Source: Corbicula japonica (taxonomy: Eukaryota; Mollusca; Bivalvia; Venerida; Cyrenidae). Taken from it: a stretch of 64,000 bases of DNA. This document shows positions 23,270-34,671 of this stretch, one piece after another. Below the pieces are notes generated by a model. The model did no database searches. It saw only the letters and a list, made by a program, of their open reading frames with translations, and was not told the origin of the DNA. Location: the NCBI GenBank assembly GCA_038501625.1, contig JAZAYU010000265.1:328001-392000 (forward strand). Reading direction: 5' to 3'. A program made the position numbers and the translations under genes. Positions within the stretch are counted from its first letter, which is position 1. The number at the start of each line of letters is the position of its first letter.

Positions 23270-24782
23270 AGCAACAACTGTTCAGGCTTCAGCAAATGAA
23301 ATAAGATGGAAATTGGAGAGAAATGTTTGGATAAAATGTAAGCATACGTGTTTAATTGTTTGTTGAGCATACATAGTTAATTTCCGTTACGCAAATAACT
23401 TATGACTAACTAACAAAAACATCGGTATTTACGGCATTTCTCCAGTCGGCGTTTTGAGTCGGCATTTCGAGAATGTTTCACTGGGTTGTTCTTACTTTCC
23501 CAAATTTTGACTTTTGCACCTACTGTAACAGTCTTCCTTTTTTCTATATTTTCTATACTGTTTAACAAACACACGGACGACAATGGATTAAAAAGTTAAA
23601 AGCACGGGTAATTTTCGGCTTTTTCGATTTAAGGCGATTTCGGACATTCGCGATTTCGCATCTTTGTTCAGTAATAACCTAATGCAGTCCATAGGGTATG
23701 TTGAAATGTTATTTCATTCTTAATTTTAAAATTCTTTGAAATTTACGAGGCTTTCGGAATATTTCCTCTTTTTGATGATCAATTAAGTTTGTTTTGTTTC
23801 TTGCAGAGTCTGCACCCAATTATGGCTTAAGATGTGACCATGATGCTTGGTTTGTTCTGCAAAAGATTGACATACATTGTAGAACTAGAAGACCGGCGAT
23901 GAATTTGGGGGATAAAATGTAAGTATAAGGTTATTGTAGCTTTGTTTAGTGATTAGGCCGTTAGGATGGCCTCTCCTAGAATACAGGTCAAATCATTCCC
24001 ATAGTAACTGGGCCAATTTGGTAAGAGGTTTAAGGCATGATCATGGCGAACGCTAAATCGAGTGATTTAAAATGGCGGCGTGAAAAATCGTGTGTTTTGG
24101 GTGTTTTTTAGAACAGAAGAGTAATAATTGAACATTTGACAAACTAACGTTCAATGCGCGCGAATCTGGAGATTTTCGATTCGGTGTTTCGATAGGAAGA
24201 GGATGATTGTACCGCAACTGCGTGTTTTTTGTTTGATTTTTTTGTTTCGAGTGACTTTGCACTTGATATCTTGATATTCGGATAACGTCAAACCCTGATG
24301 CAACGGGAATGATGCCACCTTGTTAAAAAGTAAGTTTACATAAATAACATTTTTGTAATTAACAGCTTTGTTTAAAACATTGGTAATATTAATTTTACGC
24401 AAAACATGAATCTATAGCATCCGATTGGCTGATATGGACCAGTTTCCATTCCAACCAATCAGCTGATTGGTCTCCAATTTTAGATTTATGATCTTGACAA
24501 TGTACAAGCCTATTGTCTTTGTCATAGACGGCCAGTACAACTTAAAGACTAAGCTTTCCAGCCTGAGAAGTAAACTTTATATGCATTACATGTAAGAAAC
24601 CATGAAATACGTGTTTTGTGACAAAAATAACATAATTGCTCTTTAATAAAAATTATTGTATTTGAATTTTCTTAAAAACCTAAACATGTATATTTAACAT
24701 TACCATTTAGATCACATGCGAACTGTTGTGGCCACAGGACGGAAGACAAAGAAGAGAGCCTTATTCAAGCATTGCACTGATG
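23270..24782 (+). ncRNA. Candidate spliced transcript, three exon-like segments (weak)
   Basis: Three segments have good splice borders on the plus strand: 23270-23337 (after TTTTGTTTTAG, before GTAAGCATA), 23807-23918 (after TTTGTTTCTTGCAG, before GTAAGTATA) and 24711-24782 (after CATTTAG, before GTGAGTAG). The first two both end GGATAAAAT. One frame is open through the second segment and into the third, but joining the first creates a TAG at the junction, so no long protein results. It could be a non-coding RNA, a dead gene or chance. Confidence 0.2.
24411..24500. repeat. Diverged copy of hairpin family H
   Basis: Arms 'catccgattggctgatatgg' and 'ccaaccaatcagctgattgg' meet at a short centre, and the right flank keeps 'tttatgatcttg'. 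Confidence 0.5.
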
Positions 24783-25040
24783 GTGAGTAGTTGAGTTATC
24801 CAACAGTTGTACAGTGTGGGTGTTGGCAGTTTGGGTTAAATTAGAACATATGGTGGGAAGTCAGGGACTGAGATAAAGTCCGTAAACGGATTGCTTATTT
24901 TATGTTTGCACCCGAACTGTACAATAAAGTTACTGTTTTATGATTTTATTTATTTCTTATTTTGCCAAATATCACCAATAATTGATTACCATTTTGTCCA
25001 TTTTATGCTTATCTTACTGTAAGAACATCTTAATCCCAAT

Positions 25041-25280
25041 TTAGATTGAGATTGAAGACCAGTCTCTAATCTTAAGCAGATGATTGGTTGAATATGAGAC
25101 TTCTCTCTAAAATGGCCAATAAAAAGCTAGAGTTTACGGACAGGTCCCCAGTCTCAAGATTCTGATCTTGAGCACAGATGTTATTTTTCCATAACTACTA
25201 CTAAAAAGCTAGAGTTTACGGACAGGTCCCCAGTCTCAAGATTCTGATCTTGAGCACAGATGTTATTTTTCCATAACTAC
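25041..25280 (+). repeat. Hairpin family H copy with a tandem duplication of its right end
   Basis: The H-like unit runs to about 25180. Its right part ('aaaaagctagagtttacgg' to 'ccataactact') is repeated directly, as about 25119-25197 and 25202-25280, with no visible change, which suggests a recent slip or unequal exchange. Confidence 0.7.
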
Positions 25281-25524
25281 TTTAATTAAATGTCCATTAA
25301 CTCTTAATAATGAAATTGTCATTAAGACAATCAGTAAAACCCCATCAAAAACTAAACCAAAACTTAAATAAGGAAATTAAATAATATAAAAACGATGAAA
25401 TAAATAATAAAATCAAGATAAATCCGTAAAACCATAATAAAAAATAAAGAAGAAGAAACTTAAACGGGAAAAGTAACACATAGGGCTTAAAGGAAAAAAA
25501 CAAGGGTTAAAGCTTCCAAATCAA

Positions 25525-26010
25525 TCCTATGATCGTCGCGGTATTTTCATTGCTCAGACAAACGAGGGAAAAGTGTGTTTTGGTTTGAAATCGTTTTTTA
25601 TTTTTTTGGCAGTTTACATTTTTCACGGATTTGTAACGCGAACATTTTAGTGTGACATACGCGTCATTTTTTGTCACATTCAAGACTGACTGATTCACGG
25701 TATTTTGATGTACCCAAGTCAGCCAGGAGGCAGCTCGGCGGGTTTTTCGGTATTTTGGTTTGAAATCGGTTATTTTTAATTCTCGGCGGTTTGTATCATT
25801 CGCGGTTTCGTAATGCGGCCATTTGTGTGTGTTGTTAGACACATACGCGACATTGTTTCGTCACATCGAAGAATGACAGATTAACGGTATTTTGATATAC
25901 CCAAGGCAGCAAGGAGGCAGCCCGGTCGGATTTTTAGTATTTTGGCTTGAAATTTATTAATCGGCAGTTTACATTATACACGGTTTTGTAACGCGGAAAT
26001 TTTTCAACGG
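25525..26010 (+). repeat. Tandem repeat, about 180-bp unit, 2.5 copies
   Basis: The landmark 'ttttggtttgaaatcg' occurs near 25580 and 25755 and, altered, near 25940. Each unit includes 'acggtattttgat', 'acccaag' and 'aggaggcagc'. The 111-codon minus-strand frame inside it is a repeat by-product. Confidence 0.8.
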
Positions 26011-26041
26011 GAGCCATACGGAATTTTGACTATCTGAAATA

Positions 26042-27868
26042 TATTTGATGACCGGAGGAGAATGTGAAGAGGCGTGGTGGAGATGGCGAAGAGGCGTGGT
26101 GGAAATGGCGAAAAGGGGTGTCAGACATGGCAAAGTGGCTTAGTGGAGATGGCGAAGAGGCGTGGTGGAGATGGCGAAAAGGCGTGAAGGAGAAAACGAA
26201 GTGGCGTGGTGGAGAAGGCGAAAAGGCGTGGTGATGGCGAAGAGGCGTGGTGGAGATGGCGAAAAGGCGTGGGGGAGATTGCGAAAGTACGTGATGGAGA
26301 TAGCGAAAAGGCATGGTGGAATTGGCGAAGTGGCGGGGTGGAGATGGCAAAGAGGCGTGAATGAGATGTACAAAGGCAGCCAGATGCAATTTTGACTCTC
26401 GGAACAATTCTTCCAACGGAGATCTTGTATCGATGGAGGTTGTTAATGAACTGGTAAGAATTGTTACTTTTGTATATATTCTTGGCAATAAGCTTGTTGC
26501 AGAGTCCCAGTATTGAAATACTCTTGATGACCGGAGGAGATTGTAAAGAGGCGTGGTGGAGATGGCGGTGGCGTAGTGGAGCTGGCGAAAAGGCGTGGTG
26601 GACAAGGCGAAGAGGCATGGAGGAGATGGCGAAGTGGCGTGCTGGAGATGACAAAGAGGCGTGATGGAATTTGCCAAGTTGCGTGGTGGAGATGGCGAAG
26701 AGGCGTGAATGAGATGTAAAAAGGCAGCCAGATGGAATTTTGACTCTCGGAACAATTCTTCCAACTGAGATCTTGTATCGATGGAGGTTGTTAATGAACT
26801 GGTAAGAATTGTAACTTTTGTATATATTCTTGTTAATAAGCTTGTTCCAGAGTCCCTGTATTAAAAATATTTTTGATGACCGGAGGAGATTGTGAAGAGG
26901 CGTGGTGGGTTGGCGAACTGGCGTGGTGGAGATGGCGAAAATGCGTGGTGGAGATGGCGAAGAGGCGTGTTGGAGACGGCGAAGTGGCTTGGTGGAGATG
27001 GCAAAGAGGCGTGATGGAGATGAACAAAGGCAGCCAGATGCAATTTTGACTCTCGGAACAATTCTTCCAACGGAGATATTATATCGATGGAGGTTGTTAA
27101 TGAACTGGTAAGAATTGTTACTTTTGTATATATTCTTGGAAATAAGCTTGTTGCGGAGTCCCAGTAATGAAATACACTTGATGACCGGGGGATATTGTAA
27201 AGAGGCGTGGTGGAGATGGCGGTGGCGTGGTGGACAAGGCGAAGAGGCGTGGAGGAGATGGCGAAGTGGCGTGGTGGAGATGACGAAGAGGCATGATGGA
27301 ATTTGCGAAGTGGCGTGGTGGAGATGGCGAAGAGGTGTAATGAAGATGTACAAAGGCAGATTTCGTGGTGGACATGGCGAAGTGCCGTGGTGGACATGGA
27401 AAAGAGGCGTAGTGGTGATGGCGAAGAGGCGTCGTGGAGATGGCGAAGAGGTGGGGTGGAGATGTCGAAAAGACGTGGTGGAGACGGCGAAAAGGCTTAG
27501 TGGAGATGGCGAAGTGGCGTGGTGAACATGCCAAAGATGCGTGGTGGAGTTGTACGCATCACAGCCTGATGGAATTTTGATTCTCGGAAAAATAATTCTA
27601 ACGGAGATCTTGTTTCGATAGAGGTTGTATCATGAACTGGTAAGAATTTTTCCTTTTGTATATATTCTTGTTAATAAGCTAGTTGTAGAGTTCCTGATAT
27701 ATTTGATGACCGAATGGCATTGTGAAGAGGCATGGTGGAGATGGCGAAAAGGCTTGGTGGATATATCTTAGTGGTGTGGTGGAGATTGCGTGGTGGAGAT
27801 GGCGAAATGGCGTGATTGAGATGGCGAATAGGCGTGGTGTAGATGGCAGTGGCGTGCCGGAGATGGCT
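26042..27868 (+). repeat. Composite minisatellite: 22-bp units with conserved spacers
   Basis: Blocks of a 22-bp unit (GGCGTGGTGGAGATGGCGAA plus GA) alternate with a spacer of about 160 bp. The spacer contains 'ctcggaacaattcttccaac', 'aactggtaagaatt', 'tttgtatatattcttg' and 'gatgaccggagg'. Composite units begin near 26043, 26522, 26871, 27177 and 27701. The minus strand is open for up to 410 codons (26121-27353) because the unit lacks stop codons in several frames; overlapping long frames in other phases show this is not selection. Confidence 0.9.
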
Positions 27869-27916
27869 GCATAATAGTTAGCTGATAAAAAACCCATTTT
27901 CAGTAAGAACCAGTAA

Positions 27917-28064
27917 CAGGCCTGCCAAAACTTCTTCATTAAAAATCCGGAGATTTTGGCTGAATATGTCAATGATGATGACGACGACGACGAAGATGAT
28001 GACGTTGTTGTTGTTGTTTTAATGTGCTGTTGCTGCTGCACACTATGACTGTGACTGAACAAAA

Positions 28065-28099
<35 letters not shown>

Positions 28100-28628
28100 A
28101 ATGATGATCAGTGATATTTTTCGCATATTCTTCTTTATAATAATATTCTTCAAAGAATTTTAAAAATGAATCTTGACGATTTTGTTAGAAATGGTTAAAG
28201 AATTTGTTTTAAAATGACATTTGTCTATTTTGATCATTCACTTTTTAACTTTTTGTCAACCCTAATAAGACCTGTTTTTGACTATATATTGAAATGAACA
28301 TGCAATGAAAATAGATAAAAGCAGGTGTAACATCGAGACCCTTGATTAGTTTATGACACTCTGTTATTGTGTAGTTGTGCACTGAGGCAGCCTATCACTG
28401 ACCACATCCTCGTTATCTCGTAATAAACAGGAAATGTGCGACTGCAGTCTAGATAGAATAACTATGACGTTCATTGCGCAACTTTTAAATTAGGTTAAAT
28501 TCAGCTAGATTTATATTTTTCAATTTCATAAAAAAAAATCCGGAGATTTTGACTATAAATCCTGAGATCCGGAGAAGTAACTTAAAATCCTGAGATTTCG
28601 GATAAAATCCGGAGATTTGGCAGGCCTG
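27917..28628. mobile_element. 712-bp TIR element with 6-bp target duplication
   Basis: Ends CAGGCCTGCCAAA and TTTGGCAGGCCTG, flanked by CAGTAA on both sides (27911-27916, 28629-28634). The subterminal repeat 'aatccggagattttgg' occurs at both ends in opposite sense. It contains a GAT microsatellite (about 28065-28105). No transposase frame is present. Confidence 0.8.
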
Positions 28629-28815
28629 CAGTAATATTAACAACACTGAATCCAGACTACTTGGAATTCATTGTGGTTAACAGTGAAAGGACAATGTCAC
28701 AATCATCTTGAATTGAGATTGGTTTCTGATCGTTAACTAAAAGAACGGCGACACAACGATAAATAATTTTAGTTGTCCATCATTAAGTGAATGTTTGTTC
28801 TATAGCACAGGGCCA

Positions 28816-28942
28816 AAGATCATAAAAAACTAAAACTGTAGACCAGTCTCAAATCTCAATCATCTGATTGGCTGATATGGCGACTGAATTTGTTTCTGGA
28901 GATATAAGACTGGTCTCCAATCTCTGTTTTATGATCTTGGGA
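28816..28942. repeat. Diverged copy of hairpin family H
   Basis: Shows 'gaccagtctcaaatctcaa', 'catctgattggctgatatgg' and 'gactggtctccaatctctg' in the expected order, bounded by 'gatcataaaa' and 'ttttatgatcttggg'. Confidence 0.75.
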
Positions 28943-30655
28943 CATGAAGTTTTGTAGTTGGTCCGGAGTAAGTTTGCATAACCTTGCTAGGCGATGCTCT
29001 TTTTTACTGCTGTAACACATCATTTATCAGTACCTGTGCCGAAGTAAAAATCAAAGTATGCCGTGGTTCGAACGATAATGATATACCAAAGCGTCTCAGA
29101 GTCGTGGTTTTTGAAGAAAATAAAAGGTGCAGATGAGTCTTGCACGAACATTAGTTGCGAGAACAACTATTATTTTATTGAGATTTTTTTTATAAAACTT
29201 GAAATTTTGATTTGTGTTCTTTCGTATGCTAACTTTTTGTACAGGTAATTGTCCTTAAAGCTAGTTGTGGTGAAAACTGAGTTGGTTGGAAACGTATAAT
29301 AACCCTGTCTTGAGCAGATAATACCTCATGCTTGCATGTACATACAGTGTTTGACATCTGTTAACGTAACGGTTATTATTTGATCAGATTATAAACCATC
29401 GAGAATTATGAATGGTCGGGTTCTAGCTTTGTAGTATTTTCGTTGCATTGTATGATTGCTGCTATTTTACCTGTACTTCTGAAAATAATAAAAGAACCCA
29501 AAACAGAAACTCGATATGTATCTGCTATCTTTTATCCAGAGTTGTCCCTCTTTAACTTGCTTTAAAAGACATTAAGGAATGATAAATCTGTGTGGGGCAC
29601 AACAGAGCAAATCAATTTTGTGTTTTTTTTCAAACCTTACAAGTTATTCGAACGGACTAAAATCATATGAACCTTTGGCATATAACGAGTAACTGTATAC
29701 TTAAAAACGAAACAAAAACATGTATATGAAGCCTGATCACACTTTATCGTTTATTACAAACGTTTTCTTTTTGAATAAATTTGTATTATGGGCACGGAAT
29801 ATTTCAGTGTCTCAGATGTTGTTAATTTAAAGTGTACTACTATGTCAGACATTGCACCTATAATGACTTAAGAGGAGCGAATTTAGCCTAAATTTTGGAC
29901 TATTCAGTACAGCTTACGACCTGTGTAAGTGAATTTTACTGCGTTAGGAGCGCTATAACAAATTATGCTTTAATACATTCACTCGTACGTTGATTCTAAG
30001 AGTATGTAAATCACATTTACTTTGTGTACATCTACAATTTAAATTTTAAATTTTGATGAATTTTTGAAAACTCTTAATATTTTCGATACGTGACTAGGAA
30101 CCTTTAAATGAATGGTCGTGATAAACTGTATGCACTAAAGTAAGACCAGTCTTTAACATAGTCCAAAATATGTCACTGGCACTTAATTAAAGTGTCAATC
30201 CCATATTAGAAAGATATGTTAATACTGGTTATTTAAATATCAGGAAAAGCCTTTTGCAAAACTCATTCACGATTATCAAGCTTTGTTGATTTTATACTAT
30301 CATACTGGTATAATTGTAGCTACAAAATGTTTATGTTGTTGCTCTTTTATGGCTGATAGAAGGTTTATCTGCATTTATGTGTTGTCATTCATTGACCTTC
30401 TTTAAATCACAGTATGGTGCGATTGCTTTGATTTTTAACGATTTGTAACTGGATTTTTGTTGTTGTTGTCGTCGTCGTCGTCGTCGTTGTTGGTTTTTTC
30501 AAATATTTCGTCTGAGCTCAGCGCGCGCTCCCTTTCCGAGATTCGCGTTAACATCAACTCGCGCATAATTTTCGAAAACAGTAGGAAATGTTTTGTTCGC
30601 ACTAATCAATATAGTCCAAATTACACGAAACATTTCAGCACCTGACTTGTACTGT
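28943..30655. other. Intergenic DNA, no supported gene
   Basis: AT-rich, with one short GTC/GTT triplet tract near 30458-30490. Frames at 29063-29248 and 30457-30645 lack domains. Confidence 0.5.
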
Positions 30656-31045
30656 TCATCCCCAGGCAGCCACTATTAGTACAAAAGGAATGGAAACGTA
30701 ATTATCATCTTAAATATAAAAATATCGGTGTAATGAATTGAGGATTAAACATTTTAATTGATTCGGTTACATTTTATGATCAAATTTGAACGCCATAAGT
30801 GACAAGATTCATTTGTTACATTACTTTACCGGTGAAAACCGATGCAATGATAGATTAGAAACATTAATTTTATCAAATGTATTTTAAAATAATATGCAAT
30901 TTCGGGAATTTGGTTATTTAGGTTGCCATTAGTTGGATTATTTAAAGTATGTTAAGTTTATAAATATTTTATAGAAAGGTATAAAATCAATATTCAATGT
31001 AAGCAATGTTAATAATCCAACCACAATAACTCATCATTTGTTTCA
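30656..31045 (+). repeat. Upstream flank of C1q gene 1, duplicated at about 44800-45240
   Basis: Aligns over about 390 bp with 44804-45240, through landmarks such as 'aattatcatcttaaatat', 'gattaaacattttaat' and 'aaatgcaatttcg' or close variants. It is part of the unit duplicated with the C1q genes. Confidence 0.75.
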
Positions 31046-31164
31046 TCATTAGCTGCATAGTTTTTGTTATATTTCACCTTCTCTTTAACACAATCAACAG
31101 TACAATCCTTATTGCCATTAGTTTCAAGTCTACTATGTTCCATTTTCAAATTTTGTAATTTGAC

Positions 31165-31258
31165 CTCTTCTCAAAGCAAGTCCCAGCCAGCTCTTATCTA
31201 TGGTAGTCAAAACTACAAGGAGTGCTATCGTATTCATAACACTTAATCCTAGTCCTTA
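31165..31258 (+). promoter_or_regulatory. Proximal promoter / 5' UTR core of C1q gene 1
   Basis: Contains TTCTCAAAGCAAGTCC (also before gene 3) and CAGCTCTTATCTATGG. The latter holds a GATA-type site, AGATAAG on the minus strand, at 31193-31199, 60 bp before the start codon. Equivalent sites stand before all four C1q genes. The role in expression is inferred. Confidence 0.5.
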
Positions 31259-32306
31259 ATGAATGTCAAAATGAAAGTTCTGTGCTTTTTCCTCCTATGT
31301 CTTCTTAACTCAGCAATTGGAGACAGAGATACAAAAATTATTCTTACGCGCGAAGAGTTAAAGGCGATCGTCAGAGAGGAAGTTGACATACTTATTGACG
31401 CTGGGGAGCTTGTGCGCAGAAGCGAGGTTGACAAAATTGCCAAGCTCATCGACGAAGGAGAGCTTGTGCGTAGAAGCGAGGTTGAGAAAATTGCCAAGAG
31501 TGTATGTCAGATAAATGTAAGTTTGTTACACAACATATTCCAATATAACATGTCACATACATGTAATACTTTTTCAAAACTGTTGATGATGTAATGTTGT
31601 TGTTACCGCGGAATATCTAATAAACAATGTCGCCCGCTCTACCTGATGACGTCATTGCAAAGATTGACGTAAGCTCTTCGAAGACATATTTGCCGTGGCA
31701 TATCCCATTTAAGGCTGTTTTCAAGTAATATTGTTAAAGGACAAATATGAACTCTTATACACTAACTAAACCCGTTCGAAGGCGGTAACCCTCTGGTTCG
31801 CTTTATATCGTGAAAAGTGTCTTATTTGACTGTGTTTTCTGATTATGCAATTCCTTCTCGTATTAGGCATAGTTCATTTTTGTTCTTAATAAATTTTCCC
31901 ACAATCCATTTTTCTTAACTTTTTTTCAGGATATGACAAATGTTCAGACACTACCAAAAACATCTTTGGATGCAAAGCGTTTTGCAACGAACCGTAAGTT
32001 ATTTTAGTTTCCGAGAGTAAACACGCCTTATATAGGTTATAAGATGATTTCAGATAAAATGCGACCGTAAATAGCTTTATCATTGGAACATGTTTTAGGT
32101 TTAGAGTAATATTTTAACGGATAAATTTTCAACATAGCTGAAAAGCCCTGTGCTGGCATTACTATTTTAGTCAAAGAAAAAACGATTGGAAAATGGATAC
32201 TACTACTACTACTACCGTTACTACTACTACTACTACTACTAATAACAATAATAATAAATAATAATAATAACAATAATAATAAAAAAAATAAAATAAAAAT
32301 AATAAT

Positions 32307-32347
<41 letters not shown>

Positions 32348-32825
32348 ACAACAACAACAACAATAACAACAACAACATCATATTATTATCCATGATTTAA
32401 GGATTTGTATCTTTACAGCTGGTTTGGCTGTTGGCTTTACTGCTTGTATTAGCGTGCCTGACCTTGTCAACCTTGGCGATCAACACACAATTATCTTCGA
32501 CAAGATCATAACTAACAAGGGGGCAGCTTACCACGACCATACCGGAATATTCATAGCACCTACCAAAGGTCTCTACGTCTTCCATCTCACAGCCATGTCG
32601 ATCCCTGACCGAGCCCAATATCTGGCTTTTATACATGACGGAAATGTAGTAAACCATGCCTATCCTGATGCTCGCGGCACACAGGGGACGCAGACGACCG
32701 GAAGCCACTGGGTAATGGAACTGGAGCAAGGCTCAGAAGTGTGGATTCGAACTCAAGGCGCAGGAGAGATACATGGCAACTGCTTTACCGTTTTCTCTGG
32801 TTTTCTTTTGTATGAAACGGAATGA
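31259..32825 (+). CDS. Secreted C1q-domain protein, gene 1 (242 aa, three exons)
   Basis: Exons 31259-31516, 31930-31993 and 32419-32825 (258, 64 and 407 nt) join in frame. Residues 1-21 form a signal peptide (start MNVKMKVLCFFLLCLL). A charged helical stretch follows, with an 18-residue block containing GELVRRSEV present twice; the other paralogs have one. A Cys precedes the first junction (VCQIN). The C1q domain spans about 110-242, with FTAC, AYH..TGIF.AP..GLYVF, EVWI and the terminal FSGFLLYE typical of the fold. There are no collagen Gly-X-Y repeats. Such proteins usually form trimers and act as extracellular pattern-recognition lectins in bivalves; ligand unknown. The only poly(A)-like signal close to the stop is AATACA at 32839. 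Confidence 0.93.
32199..32391 (+). repeat. Compound microsatellite in intron 2 of C1q gene 1
   Basis: Successive runs of ACT, AAT, ATC and AAC triplets. It begins just after 'aaatggat', the same landmark that precedes the triplet repeats in genes 3 and 4. The 118-codon minus-strand frame through it is an artefact. Confidence 0.9.
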
Positions 32826-33238
32826 TTTATTTGTAAGAAATACAACTTATGATCAGAGTCCTGATATTTAAGATTCTTGTTCGTTAGTGCATCCTCGTCT
32901 GTTGTGATTTTTTCTCAAGTCAAACCTTTTAATGGATTAATTATGGAACTTCTTTTAGATTGCCTTATAAGGCACGTAAATAGCGACTCATTGCGCATGC
33001 GAACTATTCTCATCGTAATTTAAAATATACAATCGACTGATTCCAACCAGAGTTCAGCCATATACTAATGTGTATCCATCCTCGATACTTAAGAATCAAA
33101 AGAAAACGGTTTTCAATCGATAATATTTATTTTATACTCTCGAAAAACGATCGGTTGAATCCCAAAAGAGGAATGACTTAGATGCCGATTGATAAGATCA
33201 CTTAAATATGCCATTAGTGACAGACTTTTAAAAGTGTA
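32826..33238 (+). repeat. 3' flank of C1q gene 1, homologous to the 3' flank of gene 3
   Basis: Aligns with 58831-59256 through 'aatatacaatcgactgattcca', 'ttcagccatata' and the end 'cttttaaaagtgta'. The alignment shows that the duplicated unit extends several hundred bases past the stop codon. Confidence 0.75.
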
Positions 33239-33416
33239 CAGTGAAACCTGCCTTAGCAGCCACCTTCTAATAGCAACCGCCTGTCTTAAAAAGCCAGTTT
33301 GAATAAGACCTAAACTGACAATTTGTTCTAATTTCATACTGTCTTTAACAGCCACATGTCTTCAGCAGCCACTTTTTCTTACTCCCTTGGGTGGCTGGTA
33401 AAGACAGGTTTGACTG
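33239..33416. mobile_element. 178-bp MITE, family M1, with preserved empty site
   Basis: Begins CAGTGAAACCTGCCTTAGCA and ends GGTTTGACTG, flanked by TA (33237-33238, 33417-33418). The paralogous flank of gene 3 reads 'aaaagtgTAtttacattta' at about 59249-59267 with no insert, so the element entered after the flank was duplicated. It has no coding capacity. Confidence 0.88.
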
Positions 33417-34556
33417 TATTTACATTTACCACCTGTTTTGAAGGTGACCTTAAACCTGTTTAAACCTATTTAGAAGGTTTAAAGCTGTTAAGAGGGTGAC
33501 TTAAATAAGGTGACTTTAAAATTGGTTAAATGGTAACAGACTGTTTACCAACAGTCCTATTTTACCACAAGATTTACCACCTGTTAAAGGAAACTGGGTG
33601 TGTGAATAAGCAAGCACTATGCCTTAATAAGTTTAAGTTGTTTTAAATTTTTAGTATGTTAACATTTTATTCATTGACATTAAATTTAAACATGCCCAGT
33701 ATGTAAATGTTTAACTAAAACAATGTTTTAATGAGATATATTTTAGTGTAAATTACAAGTCTGAAGCAACTAGTCAGTAGCTGGGTGCGACTTTCGCACA
33801 TTTTCAACTATCAGGTGATAGACAACTGCACAGCTACATCAATGATCCAAAGATAATAATGCTGAGATATAGACTAGATTCTGAAAGTCCAAAAGGGCTC
33901 AAAAATGAGTTGAGGTAGGGCCGACAAGATATACTTTTTATTTTGGTACCAAATTAAAGCCTATTATATGGCCAAACAATCTGGACTGGCCTGAAAAGAA
34001 AATTTTATTGCGAATCGTCGGAAAATAAGGGGAGATAACTCATGCCAAATCATACAAAAAATCAACAAAAAACTGATAAACTCAATGATATGACATAAAA
34101 TATAAAGATTTTTTTCTGTCTTCGTTGAAACTCTGTCAAATAAGTTGCAAGATGCAATTTTAAGCCCAAGGTGAACAACTTATGTATATTATGTGTGAAA
34201 AACAAGAGTTATTCCCCTTCATTTTATTGAAAGATAATGTAAATCACTTATGTCCCATTTTCGTTTGCTAGAAAGTGATATTTCTAGTGATTTTTAACTT
34301 AGAGAAAGGAATTATAGCACAAATTCTCTGAAAAAGCTTGTTAAACACCAATAACCATCCAGGTCAGATTATATACATTTAATTTCATACTTAAGAGCAA
34401 GCCATTTATTACAAGCCAGTTTGACAAACAGGACGTATTACAGACTCATCGGTGGCAGGAAAAGTCCACAAAATGTTATCAACTCTCTGGTGGCAATAAT
34501 ACTTATTTGGTATTCGCAAAACTTGGTTTGAGTGATTACGAATCCAATATATTTAA

Positions 34557-34671
34557 TAACCCGTCAGATGACTTCAGTCAGACTGGAGTTATTGGCCTTT
34601 AATTACTAATTTGGACCAAATTAGTAATTAAACGGCAATAAACATAGTGACTGAACCAATCTGACGGGTTA
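34557..34671. mobile_element. 115-bp palindromic MITE-like element
   Basis: Ends TAACCCGTCAGAT and ATCTGACGGGTTA, with a centre made of 'attactaatttgg' and its complement 'aaattagtaat'. No further copy was seen in the window. Confidence 0.65.

Noticed and set aside
26121..27353. 410-codon minus-strand open frame
   Set aside because: It runs through a 22-bp tandem repeat. Several other long frames overlap it in different phases and on both strands, which is expected when the unit lacks stop codons.
32037..32393. 118-codon minus-strand frame with long Met, Leu and Ser runs
   Set aside because: Translation of a compound triplet microsatellite in an intron.
32397..32729. 110-codon frame antisense to the C1q domain of gene 1
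   Set aside because: Shadow of a constrained exon on the opposite strand. Similar antisense frames at the other paralogs have no independent support.
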